The translations under genes were made by a program, and so were the position numbers. Shown piece after piece: positions 44,000 to 55,419 of a DNA stretch of 64,000 bases. The first letter of the stretch is position 1, and each line of letters opens with the position of its first letter. The notes beneath the pieces were generated by a model. It had not been told where the DNA came from and ran no database searches. It saw only the letters and a list, made by a program, of their open reading frames with translations. Source of the stretch: Nothopassalora personata (lineage: Eukaryota > Ascomycota > Dothideomycetes > Mycosphaerellales > Mycosphaerellaceae); the NCBI GenBank assembly GCA_033816765.1, contig CM066292.1, forward strand, positions 248,001-312,000, written 5' to 3'.

Positions 44000-46900
44000 T
44001 TCCGAACATAAGTAACCGTTAACGGTTATAGGACTAGGGTTATAATTAACTCCGGAGCGAGCGGGAATTTTGCCTCCGAAGCATTTATTAGGACTAAAGG
44101 GATCGTAACCTAACATAAGAACGAAGGGTATAAATTAATCGCGGTAGACGGATTATCCTTACCTAGCGTAGAACGAGAGACGATACCGTTACTACTAGCT
44201 ATCTAACGGTACTACGAGGAAATTGTCTTAGATGTTACTAACATAGCTAGTTATAAGATCGTACTAGGTATACCTTAGTTAAGAAAGCATAATCTAGCTA
44301 TCGACTAGAGAAGAGGAGTACTTACATTTAAGTAATGCGATTGCGTTATCGACATTAATCCTACGTAGCGGTAGCGTTCGCTAGTAGATAAGGTAAAGAG
44401 ACAGCTTAATCGAATAGAGCTTACGCCGACTAGAAGGATAGAAGAACTACCTTCGACCGGGATAGACACTAGCGTAGGGCCGCCGGGTTATAAAGCCACT
44501 AGAAGTAATAGACTTAACGTACTATCGAAGGATACTAACATTTCGGAGTTAACTATCCCTAGGGAGTACCTTAAATAGAAGAGGCTCTTTAAGGTAGAAA
44601 AGGGTAGAGACGCCTTACCTAAGCACTAACTATAGGATCATAAGATAAACATTCAGCTAGGGAAAGAGCCTCTATAGGGACCCCTATATCTAATGTCCGA
44701 AAAAGAGCTAATAACCCTACGAGAATAGCTAAAGGAGAACCTAGCGAAAGGACGAATACGAAGGTCGACCTTAAGCGTAGCATCTCTATATATGTTTGTT
44801 CTAAAAGCAAACGGGAAACTACGACTGGTATAAGACTACCGAAAGTTAAACGAGATTACTATTAAGAACCGATATCTACTACCGAACATCGAAGAAGTAT
44901 AGGACAGATTAACTAGATTAGACTAGTATACGAAGATCGATTTATAAGACGCCTTCTACACTATCCGTATAGCGGAAGGAGAAGAATAGAAAACCGCATT
45001 TAGGACTTAATACGGACTATACGAGTTCTTAGTTATGCCTTTTAGATTAACTAATGCACTAGCCGCATTCTAAGACCTAATTAACGAGATACTAAGAGAC
45101 CTGCTAGACGTATGTGTTATCACCTATATCGACGATATCCTTATCTATATAAAAGGGACACTCTAGTAGCACATACGATAAGTCTAGGACGTACTCGAGC
45201 GACTATCTAAAACAGGTTTCCGGACGGTACCAAAGAAATGCGAGTTCTATAAGAAAGAAGTTAAATTCTTAGGATTTATTATTAGTACGACTAGAATCTA
45301 GATTAACCTAGCTAAGACATAGTCTATTAGAGAATAGCTAGAGCTAACATGCGTTAAGGACGTACAATCATTCCTTAGCCTCGCTAACTATAACCGGAAA
45401 TTCATTAAGGACTATTTAAAGACATCGATACCTATAACGATGCTTACGATAAAGGATACTAAATAGACATAGGGCAGCGCACAACGACTAGCATTCGAAC
45501 GACTAAAGGAACAATGCGCCTTAGTACTAACGCTTCGATTATTTAACGGTACGAAGGAAGTCTAAATCAAAACGGACGTATCGGATATAGCTATCGGAGT
45601 ATATCTTACGTAAGAGCATAATAGGAAACGATACCTAGTAGCCTACTACTCGAGGAAACTATTACCCGCGGCATAAACTACTATAATAAGGAGCTTCTTA
45701 TTATTGTCGCTACAATATAGCACTAGAGAATATATACGGAAGGAGCACCTAGGCTAACGATTCTTTCTAATTATAAGAATCTCACTTACTTTACTACGAC
45801 TAAACTGCTAATAAGAAGACAGTACCGCTAGTCGGAACTGCTCGGTTAGTATAAGTTCGAAATCCGCTATACACCCGGTAAAGACAATAGTAGGGCCGAC
45901 GCACTAAGCTAAAGAAGCAACTATATAGAAGGAAAGGAACTAGTACGATAATAAATACTAAAGGCGAATCCTTATAGAAGCCTTAGTGCTAACATAAAGG
46001 AGTTTAATAACATAGTGCGTGTTCTTTAAGATATAGAAGAACAATTCCTAATACTATAGGGGAAATACTAGGTGCCAAAGGACCGAGAAGAAGAATATAT
46101 ATAATAACATTACGACGGACTAACCTACGGGCACCCCGGAACATCGAAGATAGTAGAACTTATTTAGAGGAGCTTCGCATTCCCGTAGTTACGATAGAAA
46201 GTACTACGATACATTAAACGATACGAACACTATTAGAAAAACAAAGCCGTAAGACACGTAAAATATAGCGAGATACAATTCCGGACACTACTAACAAACC
46301 CATAGGACGAAGTCACGATAGACTTTATTACTAAGTTGCTAACATCCTAGGATTAAACTATAGGATAATAATATAACATAATATTAGTTATAGTAGACCG
46401 ACTTATAAAATACGTACACTTCATTCCTACATCTAAAACATATAATGTAGAGTAACTCGGATACCTCGTACTCGATCGACTCGTACGATACTATAGATTC
46501 CTAAGGGTCTTTATTATAGATAGAGATAAGCTATTTACATCTGACTACTAGAAAACCTTAGTTTCCACGATCGGAATTAAACATAAGCTATCTACTGCCT
46601 ACTATCCGTAAACTAATAGGTAAATAGAAAGAATAAATTAAACCCTAGAACAATATCTACGACACTATATTAACTATACATAGGAGAATTGGGTTACACT
46701 CCTACCTATAGTACAGTTAGTACTAAACAACCACAAGTCTAAAATAACGGGCGAAACACCTTTCTTCGTAAACTACGGTAAGTATCCGAACCTATTTAGC
46801 GAAGAAGGATCACATCTATAAGCTAAAAGGGCAATCGTAACTATAGAGGCGATAAAAACCATCTACGAAAACTTAATACGAAGGGTTAAGAGTAACTAAA

Positions 46901-47315
46901 ACAAAACTACGACACTATATAATAAGAAACGACAAATAGCACCTTAGCTTAAGAAGGGGGATAAGGTCTATCTCCTTACGAAGAACCTTAAAACAAGAAG
47001 AAAGACTAAGAAACTAGATTAGGTAAAAGTCGGACTATTTCTCGTTAAAGAAACACGAGGACCCGTTAACTACTAACTACGGCTACTAAAGGATGCAAAG
47101 ATCTACCTAGTGTTCTATGTTTCGCTATTAGAACCCGCACACGCCAAAACACCTTACTAGGAAAGCTTCTATTTCGAGCCGGAAGTAGAAAACGAATTCG
47201 AAGTCAAAAAAATCCTAGGTAAGAAGGGTTAGCGATACCTTATTAAATGAAAAGGATACGACGAATTAGAAAATACCTAGGAACTAGAGAGAAACCTTAA
47301 GAACTGCCGGCTACT
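44000..47315 (+). pseudogene. pol remnant of gypsy B with chromodomain
   Basis: Protease (NSGASGNFAS near 44050; the expected Asp reads Asn), RT with YIDD at 45125-45136, RNase H about 45540-45920, integrase about 46080-47190 with DFITK and IDRDKLF, and chromodomain about 47200-47310 (RYLIK.KGYDELENT.EL). Many stops at Gln/Trp positions. Confidence 0.85.
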
Positions 47316-47416
47316 CCTAATAGAGTATTTCTAGCGCCGGAGGAACTCCGTAGTAAAGGAGGACTATATAACTAGAAATTAGAGGAGACATTATAACCTT
47401 AGTTAACGAGAAGTTC

Positions 47417-47865
47417 CTAAGTATTAGGAGTAAGATAGAAGTCTACCGACTCTAGCCGCTCTAGCTCTAATAGGTTTACTAACTCTACGGCAATAGCCTT
47501 ATCGGCTCTCTAATCTACGAGCTCTATCTACCTACGTAACCGTTCTTCCTTTATATACGCGGTGTTTAAGGCTTCGCGAGCACGCTCTTAAGCCTCGCGG
47601 ACTTCCTTTATCTACCGCTATAGCCTCTTCTTTTTACCAATTAGGCGATCGAACTCGGAACGCGACACCTTTATATTATAACGGATGTTTCGACGAACAT
47701 ACTTATTATACCGCCCCGATAATACGTGTACCTTATATACCCGCGAATGCGCCCGACAGTTAGAATAAGACCGCACTATTATTTCTCCGAAATTGTCGAT
47801 GGTTTCGGCTAACTTAAGACGGCGAGAAGTACTCGAGGAAGGAGGAGCCTTTAGTATATTAAGGA
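47417..47865 (-). pseudogene. Antisense Cys-rich/coiled-coil ORF of gypsy B
   Basis: Minus-strand frame homologous in layout to the ORFs at 13503-14057 and 32482-33035. A short Ser/basic start is followed by SNCRAHSRV, then GRYNKYVRRN, with Tyr at positions where Cys is expected. SRSEFDRL follows (compare SRPE.ERL in A1), then a Lys/Arg/Glu-rich coiled coil with EERLRR and RADKAIAVELVNLLELE (compare AKELEEL). Stops are TAG/TAA at Gln-like positions. Its start codon is probably lost (ATA). Same position, between chromodomain and 3' LTR, as in the A family although the DNA is much diverged. Confidence 0.55.
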
Positions 47866-47951
47866 GAACATAAATAAGGACACTAAACGAAGGGATAAGG
47901 TAGTAGAACTATAACCTAAGCTCGTAGCGAGCTAAGCTAAGAGGGGAATAG

Positions 47952-48401
47952 TATTACGGGTTAGATTAAGCTAATGCTTAGCGACTAATTAGAGCCTCTA
48001 TAGTTAAGTGGACGCGACTACAGCTAGGAAGACATAGCTCCCGCGGAGTAATCTATTACTCTATATAATCTATAAGCAGATTAAACGGATTAGAATAGAG
48101 TACGATGTTAATTGATCCGTTACTCTATATAATCTAGAGAACAGATTAATAGATTAGGATAGATTAAAAAATAATCTCCTTTATATTTAGGAAACGCTAA
48201 GAGACCCTTATAGCTTCGAGGCGTTTAACTTACTGTTTAATCTTACTGTTTAGAATATAACCTTACCTAACCGCTGCCTCGCTACTGCTTTATACTGCTC
48301 TCCCTCCTACTCCTACTCGACGAGAACAAATCTCGATCGAACGAAGGTTACCTAACTTGTTAGTTAACTTAGTAAGATTACAGGTTTAACTAAACCTAAT
48401 A
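47952..48401 (+). repeat. 3' LTR of gypsy B
   Basis: 450 bp, starting TATTACGGG (RIPed TG) and ending CCTAATA before the CTACG duplication. Confidence 0.92.
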
Positions 48402-48406
48402 CTACG

Positions 48407-50500
48407 CTCCAAATCCTAAGTAATATTAAGTATATAACCCTCGAACCGGAGCCGTAGGCCTATACTCCTCTCTCGAATTCGACGAAATGTCGTTATATAA
48501 CGATCTAAAACTAGACGATGTCTATAAGGAGACATATACTTTACGGGACTATAAGAACAAGGAGGCCTTAGATTTCGACCTATTAGATATCCCTATAGAT
48601 TGCTATAGGGATAGCGAGCAAGACCGCGAAGTAATAGGCGAAGAGAGGCGAGGATAGGCTCCCCTATAGGGCGAAAGTCGAGGACAGGCCCCCTTATAAA
48701 ATACTATAGTCGACGATACTACTTCAACTACTACGGACGAATAACAAGACCACCCCCGAAGGTCTATACGAGTCGTACGACGCGCGGAACGTCTAATAGA
48801 AGAATTACGGCTAGTTAATTATAAGAATGCCTCCAAAATACCTACGCCTAGGACCTATAACGAGGCTATAAAAGGCAACTACGCTAGGGAATAGCAAGAC
48901 GCTATTAAGGACTACTTTAAGTCCTTAGAATCGACCGGAACTTAGACCGAACAAGATATACCTAGCGATATAAACCTCGTAGTTCTAAAATAGGTTTTTA
49001 AGGTTAAGACCTTACCTAACGGACAACTAGACAAATTTAAAGCACGTCTAGTAGTAAAAGGGTTCACGTAACGATACGGGATCGATTACTTTAAGACCTT
49101 TAGCCCCGTAGTCCGTTTAGAAAGCCTACGACTTCTTCTAGCTATTACGGCCTTACGAGGCTACATAGCGCATTAAATGGACGTCATTAGCGCCTATCTA
49201 CTAGGAGAGCTTACCGAGGACGTTTATCTATCTATCTCCGAAGGGTACGAGAGTTCCGGAGAGCCGGCAAAGAGGGGAAGATGCCTAAAACTAAATAAAG
49301 GTGTCCCGGGCCTAAAACAAAGCGGCCGAGTTTAGAATAAGACTATTACGGATTTCTTCGCCGACTACGGACTCTACGCTATCCCCGCCGACCATTCTGT
49401 CTTCGTTAATAAAGGGTATACTATTATAATTGCCCTATAAGTAGACGATTTACTTATTTTAGTAAAAGATAAAAAAATACTACTACCGCTTAAGAAGACA
49501 CTTACCGAGCGCTTCGAGATAAAGGACGGCGGCCTAGTAACGCTACTTCTAGGTTGCCGAGTATCCTATAGTAAGGACGGGTCTATACGCCTCGATTAAA
49601 AGCATTATATTGAAAATACACTTAGGGATCTTAGCCTCGATATGGATACTACCTTTAGTATACCTATACCGGTAAACGGGTACTTGAATCTTACGCCTAA
49701 AGAGCCTAACGAAGGCTTATCCGAAGCCTCTAAATACTAAACCCTCGTCGGGAAATTGAATTAGCTAGTAAGAGCGTCTAGAATAGACGTATCTTTTACG
49801 ATATAAAGACTAAGCCAATACGCGTATAACCCGGTAAATCGACACTTCGAGGGAGGTATCTATTGCCTTAAGTACTTAGCCGATACGCGGGATAGTGCTA
49901 TCGTCTTTAAACCGAACGGTAATACCCTACCGTACCTATATTCGGATTCGGACTACGGGGCGGACATTTCTAGACGGTCTATAATAGGATATACGTCTAT
50001 ACTAGCAGGAGCACCTATATCTTAGTCCTCTAAGCTATAAAGATCGGTATCTACGTCTACTACCGAAGCGGAATACCTAGCTCTAGCCTACGCTACGAAA
50101 GAGGTAATTTAGATTCGTTCCTTTCTAGAATAAATAGGCTATATGTCTCCCGAGGATCTTAGGACCCCTACGACAATCTACGGAGATAATAAAGTAAGTA
50201 TAGCCTTAGTAAAGAACCCGGAATTCCACGCTAGGACGAAGTGTATCGATATTATAGTACATTTTGTCCGAGAGTAATACGAAGCTAAATAAGTCGAGAT
50301 TACCTATTTCCCGACTATCGAGTAGCTTACCCACTTCCTAACAAAGCCCCTTAGTAAGCAAAAGCACATTGCTAATGCTACTAAGCTTCTAGTATCGCCT
50401 AGGAGGGCAAAATAGCTAGTACTTACTAGCAACAGCGATATAGGAACGGCGACGACAATATAGTACTTCGTACTACCTTTAGGGGCTAGTCCAAAGTAGG
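48407..50500 (+). pseudogene. pol remnant of copia 1, second part (RT, RNase H)
   Basis: RT region from about 48957 with VFKVKTLPNGQLDKFKARLV, FSPVVRLESLRLLLA-type motif, ISAYLLGEL, and the catalytic VDDLL at 49441-49455. RNase H about 50020-50330 with STTEAEYLALAYATKEV and DNKVSIALVKNPEFH. A polypurine tract and the 3' LTR follow. TAG/TAA at Gln/Trp positions. One of the best preserved coding remnants in the window. Confidence 0.85.
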
Positions 50501-50505
50501 GGGAG

Positions 50506-50743
50506 TGTTAGATTTAGCCGTCGCTAACCCGATATATTGGCGTCGGCATATAGGATTTATCTACGTAATAGGGTTTACTAGTGCGCTCTATAGCATTTAC
50601 TTACGTACTATATAAGTTAATGCTTACGCGTACTTCTTAGTATAGAAGGGTATATAAGGACACCCTTATTCACCTATAGATAGCATTAACAATAATATAA
50701 ACAGGTTGTTTAATCACTTTACTTCTTATTCATTTATTTAACA
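50506..50743 (+). repeat. 3' LTR of copia 1
   Basis: 238 bp, TGTTAGATTTAGCC to TTATTTAACA, preceded by AAGTAGGGGGAG and followed by TTAAA. Confidence 0.93.
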
Positions 50744-53700
50744 TTAAATAGCTATAGAAGATAGATTAAAGTTATTTAATTTTAGTAGCTACTATTATAT
50801 TATAGTAAAATTATTACTATTACTAAACTTAGACTTATATAATAGGTGTTTATAAACTAGGTAGCTAAGTTAGGCTAGGACTTTATAAATAGTAAATCTT
50901 ATTATAATCTAGGTACTATTAGGCTATAGCCTATTAAACCTAATGTATCTACTAGTTAAAAATAGGTAACTTTAATTAGTTACCTATAGCCTTTTTATTT
51001 ATAGTAGCCTTTAATCTTATATAGATATATAATGTACTATTTACTTTTAAAACACTTAATATATAATCCTAAATTAAGTAAACTAATTACTAGTAAACCT
51101 AAGAATAAATACTATAGTAGTCTCTATTTATATAACGTAATTGATCTAAGTAAGCGTCTACTAAAGGATTAGTGTACTAAGTAGTAGAGGAAGTACTCTA
51201 AGAACTTTATTAACTACTACTTAGGTAATAATAGTAAAGGGCTACTTAGTGCCTTGAATTGAAACTGTCGTACTTATACAGAAAGAGACTAGGTAATTAC
51301 TAAAGGCAAGGCTACTAGTAGAAAATATTTATTCCCTTACTGTCCTTTTAAGCTTAATTAATAAATTAGCGGTCTAGTTAAGGGATTACTAGATATATAA
51401 TAAGTATTTAGATATCTATATAATAAACTGTTATAACTAGTTAGGGTTAGATATCATTACTAAGCATCTTACTACCTTATAGATCTAAGCTAGAGTAACT
51501 ACCTTTCTAATAGTACTGCTAGGGCACGTTTATATAAAGACATGGGGACATCTATTAAACCTATTAGATGTACTTATTATCCTAGGTTTTACATAGACAT
51601 TATCTTATATACTCGTATAGAAATAGCTAGACTTTAGTAGTATAGCCGTACTAATAGTTTATAGTACAATAACCATTTATTAATAGATCTATATTAACCT
51701 ACTAGTATAATTCCCTTCTTTAAGATAGTTATACTATCTTAATTAGCTATAGTCTAATAATAGCTATTAGGTACTAATAGATATATCCTAATAAAGATAA
51801 CTAAAGAGAACTACATAGCTTACTTTATTACTACAATTAGTAAGAGCGGCATTACTATTTAGCCTAAACACGTTAATACTAACCGTACGGTTATAGTAGT
51901 TATAAATAGTACTAGAGATACTATAGCTATAGCTATATCTAGTAGGATCCCTACTAAATATCGTAAGCTCTTAGACTGCTAATAGTATTAAATCTTTAGC
52001 TATATTAGTACTAAGCGTATTAATTAAATTACCGTTTAGAGTTAAGGGCATAACTATTTATAAGGATAGTCCTTAGGTACCCTTTACTACCTATTATAAA
52101 GTATATAGATTAGCTAAATCCCGTAAAGTTACTAATAGGTTTAGCCTATTCAATTAATAATACTCTATAGGTATATAGCTATACACTTAGCTAAACTTAA
52201 GCCCGTCTATAATAGAGAGGGCTAGCTAGTCTAATTGTATAACCTAGATATTTATAGTTAGCTCTAATTTACTACTAGAAGAAAGAACTAACAATTAGCT
52301 CTAGCTTACTCTAATAGCTTATTAAGCTTTATTAATTATATTAGGCGTAGATATATATACTTATAGCGATAATAAGTTAGCTATTAGTATAGCCTTTTAC
52401 TTAGTAATAAATAGTAACAATATTAAATAGCAACCTATAGAAGATTATAGTCTATAGTAGGGTCTAGTAGAACGAGGTAGTACCCTTATTATTACAATAG
52501 TACGTATAATACAGATCTATAATATTCTATCTGAGAAACTATTCCCGGAGTTTATAGTAGTAGCCTATTACATTCTCTAGATGTTACTAATTTAGTTTAA
52601 GGGGTAGAAGACCCTCTTAAAATTGGTAATAGGTTATAATAAACTTTAGGTATATAGTAGTATTTCGAGCTCTAGCTTATATATATATTTATAGGGTAGA
52701 TTAACTACGGAATACTAAGAAGCTTAAAAAGCGAGCTCTTATTAGATATCTAATTAAATACAACTCTACTAATATCTATAGGGTATAGAACCTAGCTAAA
52801 GATAGAGTTATATAGGTAAAGAATGTCCTCTTTAATAAGACTATGTTCTATAATTTATCTATATTAACTACTACTTTTACTATACCTATTAAAAACATCG
52901 TAATAGCGGAGCTAGCTAAAGAGCCTAAACAATACTATAACCTATATATAGCTTATTACGAGTATAATATAGTATAGGCCGAGGAGGGCTAGAAGGATAT
53001 AAATAGACTTAGCTAACTAAGGTAAAGTAGCGAACCTACTAAGTAGAAGAATAGACTTAGCTTATTTATTGAAACACTTATTAATATACCTATTAACTTC
53101 TCCTAGGTGAAGAACTTACTAGCCGTAATACCGAGCGCTAGTAAATTTTAACTAAAACTAATCCAGAGTTAATAGTAGATTTAAGCTATTTAAGTAGATA
53201 GTAGTAAAGAGCGTTATAACTCCTATAACTTTAAAGAACTAGGTTAAGTCTAGGTAAAACCCTATAGCTAATAAGAGGATAGATAACTCTAGTAATAATA
53301 ATAACGCTTTAGTTACGTTAGAGTTAATATTAATGAATTGTAACAGTAGATAATAGATACACTTATTAAAGAGAATTGTAAAGAACTAATAGATAATATA
53401 ATAAAGCCCTACTAATTTACCTTTATGCCGCTAGAGTTAATAAATGTTACCTCTTTACTAGTCTTTCTCTTAGATCTATCTAACAACCCCTTAGATCTAC
53501 CTAATAAGTTAGTAGTTATAGATAATAGTAGGAGGCTTTATACTACCTACTTCTACTATAGTCTATATAATATTATAGTTACTGAAGTTATTATTAGTTA
53601 GATAATAGGCGTCTAGTGTAGACTAGAACTTAATTACGATACTAGCCCTTTATATAAAGTCCTTAATACTACGCTAAAGTATTATAATAACCTCCTCTCC

Positions 53701-54348
53701 TAAACCTATAAACCTACGCGCTACTCTTAAGTACCTATACGCTAAGTAATAGTTAGATACTACAGCTAAGAATTTTAATAAAGACATTACTACTAGAACC
53801 TCTAAGTAAGTTACTAAGTATAAAATAGTGAATAATACTAAAGAGGAGGACCTTTAGCTACTATAACGACTAAAGTAGGTCTATAAATGTAAGCTAGATA
53901 AGTATAGTATACTAAAGAGCTTTAAGGCTCGGTTATATATAAGAGGTAATCTACAGGGTATAGATTTAGATATATACGCTACTATACTACTAGTAAGTAA
54001 ATTCTACCTCTATTATACTATACCCGTAAGCTTCAATCTAGAAATTAAGTAATTCAATGTCGTAAATACCGTCTGAAATTTAGATTTACTATATACTATA
54101 TATCTAGGACCGCCCGGGGGAAATAAACCTACTAATAGTATTAGATACTTAATTAAACTAATTAAGGCGCTATATAAATTAAAAAGTGGTCTTTATTATA
54201 GTACAAATCTCTTATAGATATACTAATCTCCCTTAGACTAGTTTTCCTATTAGGCTCTAAATATATCTATTATGATAATAAGGTTATATTCTTCTTTACG
54301 TAGATAATCTAGTTATACTATACTATCGCAAGCATAAGGTCTATATAA

Positions 54349-54851
54349 TGTTACGGTTCTAATCTAGGGCTGAAGGAAGCTAACTAATTAGACCTACACA
54401 ACTAGTAGGCGCTCCCGCCCGAGAAATGCTCTCTCGCCCGTAGGAACGAAACTAAGGGACTAAGAGAGTAACTAAAGTGATCTCCTTAACCTCGTTAATC
54501 TCTATAATCTCGAGAGAGCATAGAGAGCATAGAGAGCATAGAGAGCATAGAGAGCATAGAGAGCATAGAGAGCATAGAGAGCATAGAGAGCACGGAGAGT
54601 AAACGCTCTATCTCCTTTGTATTTAGGAACGCTAAGAATCCCTTATGGTTTCGAGGCGTTTAACTTACTGTTTAATATCACTGTTTGGAATACACTATAA
54701 CCTAACCTCTACCTTACTGCTGCTTAGTCTTTATAAGACAAGACAGCTACTACTTCATCACTCTCCCTTAACTTCTTATCGGCCCGAGAACAAACCCGAT
54801 TAAGCTTGTCTTCTTAACTTGTAATATCATTAGGTTATACTAAACCTAACA
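54349..54851 (+). repeat. Solo LTR, family C (TSD TATAA)
   Basis: 503 bp, TGTTACGGTTC... to CCTAACA, with TATAA at 54344-54348 and 54852-54856. The 3' half (from about 54610) closely matches the A-family LTR, while the 5' half is different and carries a 10-bp tandem array. It therefore looks like a recombinant or an LTR subfamily sharing the R-U5 part. Confidence 0.88.
54503..54595. repeat. Tandem array AGAGAGCATA, about nine units
   Basis: Nearly perfect 10-bp repeats (GAGAGAGCATAGAGAGCATA...) inside the solo LTR. Homogeneous copies in an otherwise RIPed setting indicate recent expansion. Confidence 0.85.
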
Positions 54852-55419
54852 TATAATAAGTATTAAACAGAGGCTACTTGCTAAGTATAAGATATATAAG
54901 CTAGGTAACCTATTCTAGTTCCTAGGTAGTATAGTAGTTTAGGATAGAAAAAAGAGACAATTATAGCTATTATAAGAGAACTACATTAAGAAGTTAGGCG
55001 CTAAGTTAGGTATATCTATTAATACACGTAGAATAACATTACTATTAGCTTAATATATAAACTAGTAAGTGCTAGAGGGATACGTACTAATAGTAATATC
55101 TATACTTACGTACTAAAAGTGTATTAGATACCTTAACTTCGTAGCTATATATATCTATCTAGATATTACCTTTGTATTATGAATACTCTCGTAGTATCTT
55201 ACTAAGCTAACTTAGATCTATCTTAAGCTTACGGCTTAGTACCTACGATATAGGCTATACGATCGAAGCGAGCGCGAAAATCCTAATCTACCCTCCCCTT
55301 TACGAACAAAACACTAGAAACACTACCTCCTACGTAGCCTATCGCGTCGCAATCGAGCGCTAACGACACGCCGAATACATAGACTAAAGACACCGAGTTA
55401 TTAGACGATAATAGCGATG

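Larger units (their letters stand above)
41417..48401 (+). mobile_element. Ty3/gypsy chromovirus B, complete, RIP-degraded
   Basis: 6985-bp plus-strand element with two 450-bp LTRs (41417-41866, 47952-48401) and target duplication CTACG (41412-41416 and 48402-48406). Pol is related to the A family but distinct, and the LTR is different. Same domain order, including chromodomain and an antisense Cys-rich ORF, but no tRNA-like sequence was found. Confidence 0.93.
31840..50743 (+). mobile_element. Ty1/copia element 1, complete but twice interrupted
   Basis: Both LTRs and a perfect TTAAA duplication (31835-31839 and 50744-50748). The 5' LTR is split by gypsy A2 (32003-39010) and the integrase region by gypsy B (41417-48401). 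Removing them leaves about 4.9 kb. Order on the plus strand: LTR, gag with zinc knuckle, protease, integrase, RT, RNase H, polypurine tract AAGTAGGGGGAG, LTR. Integrase before RT is the Ty1/copia order. RIP-type stops throughout, but fewer frame breaks than copia 2. Confidence 0.93.
50744..55250 (+). mobile_element. Ty1/copia element 2, old, strongly degraded
   Basis: Very AT-rich plus-strand remnant. RT is recognisable at about 54090-54350 (FFVYVDDLVI-like end) and after the solo LTR at 54349-54851 (KYKIYKLGNL, GNIV-type and YLNFVAIYIYLDITFVL-type copia motifs to about 55240). Integrase-like sequence lies around 51000-52700. The match ends abruptly near 55250 beside the hAT remnant. It is the host of copia 1, hence older. 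Its own LTRs were not found. Confidence 0.65.

Noticed and set aside
54503..54595. CRISPR-like array
   Set aside because: Uniform 10-bp direct repeats without spacers in a eukaryotic LTR; a simple tandem repeat.
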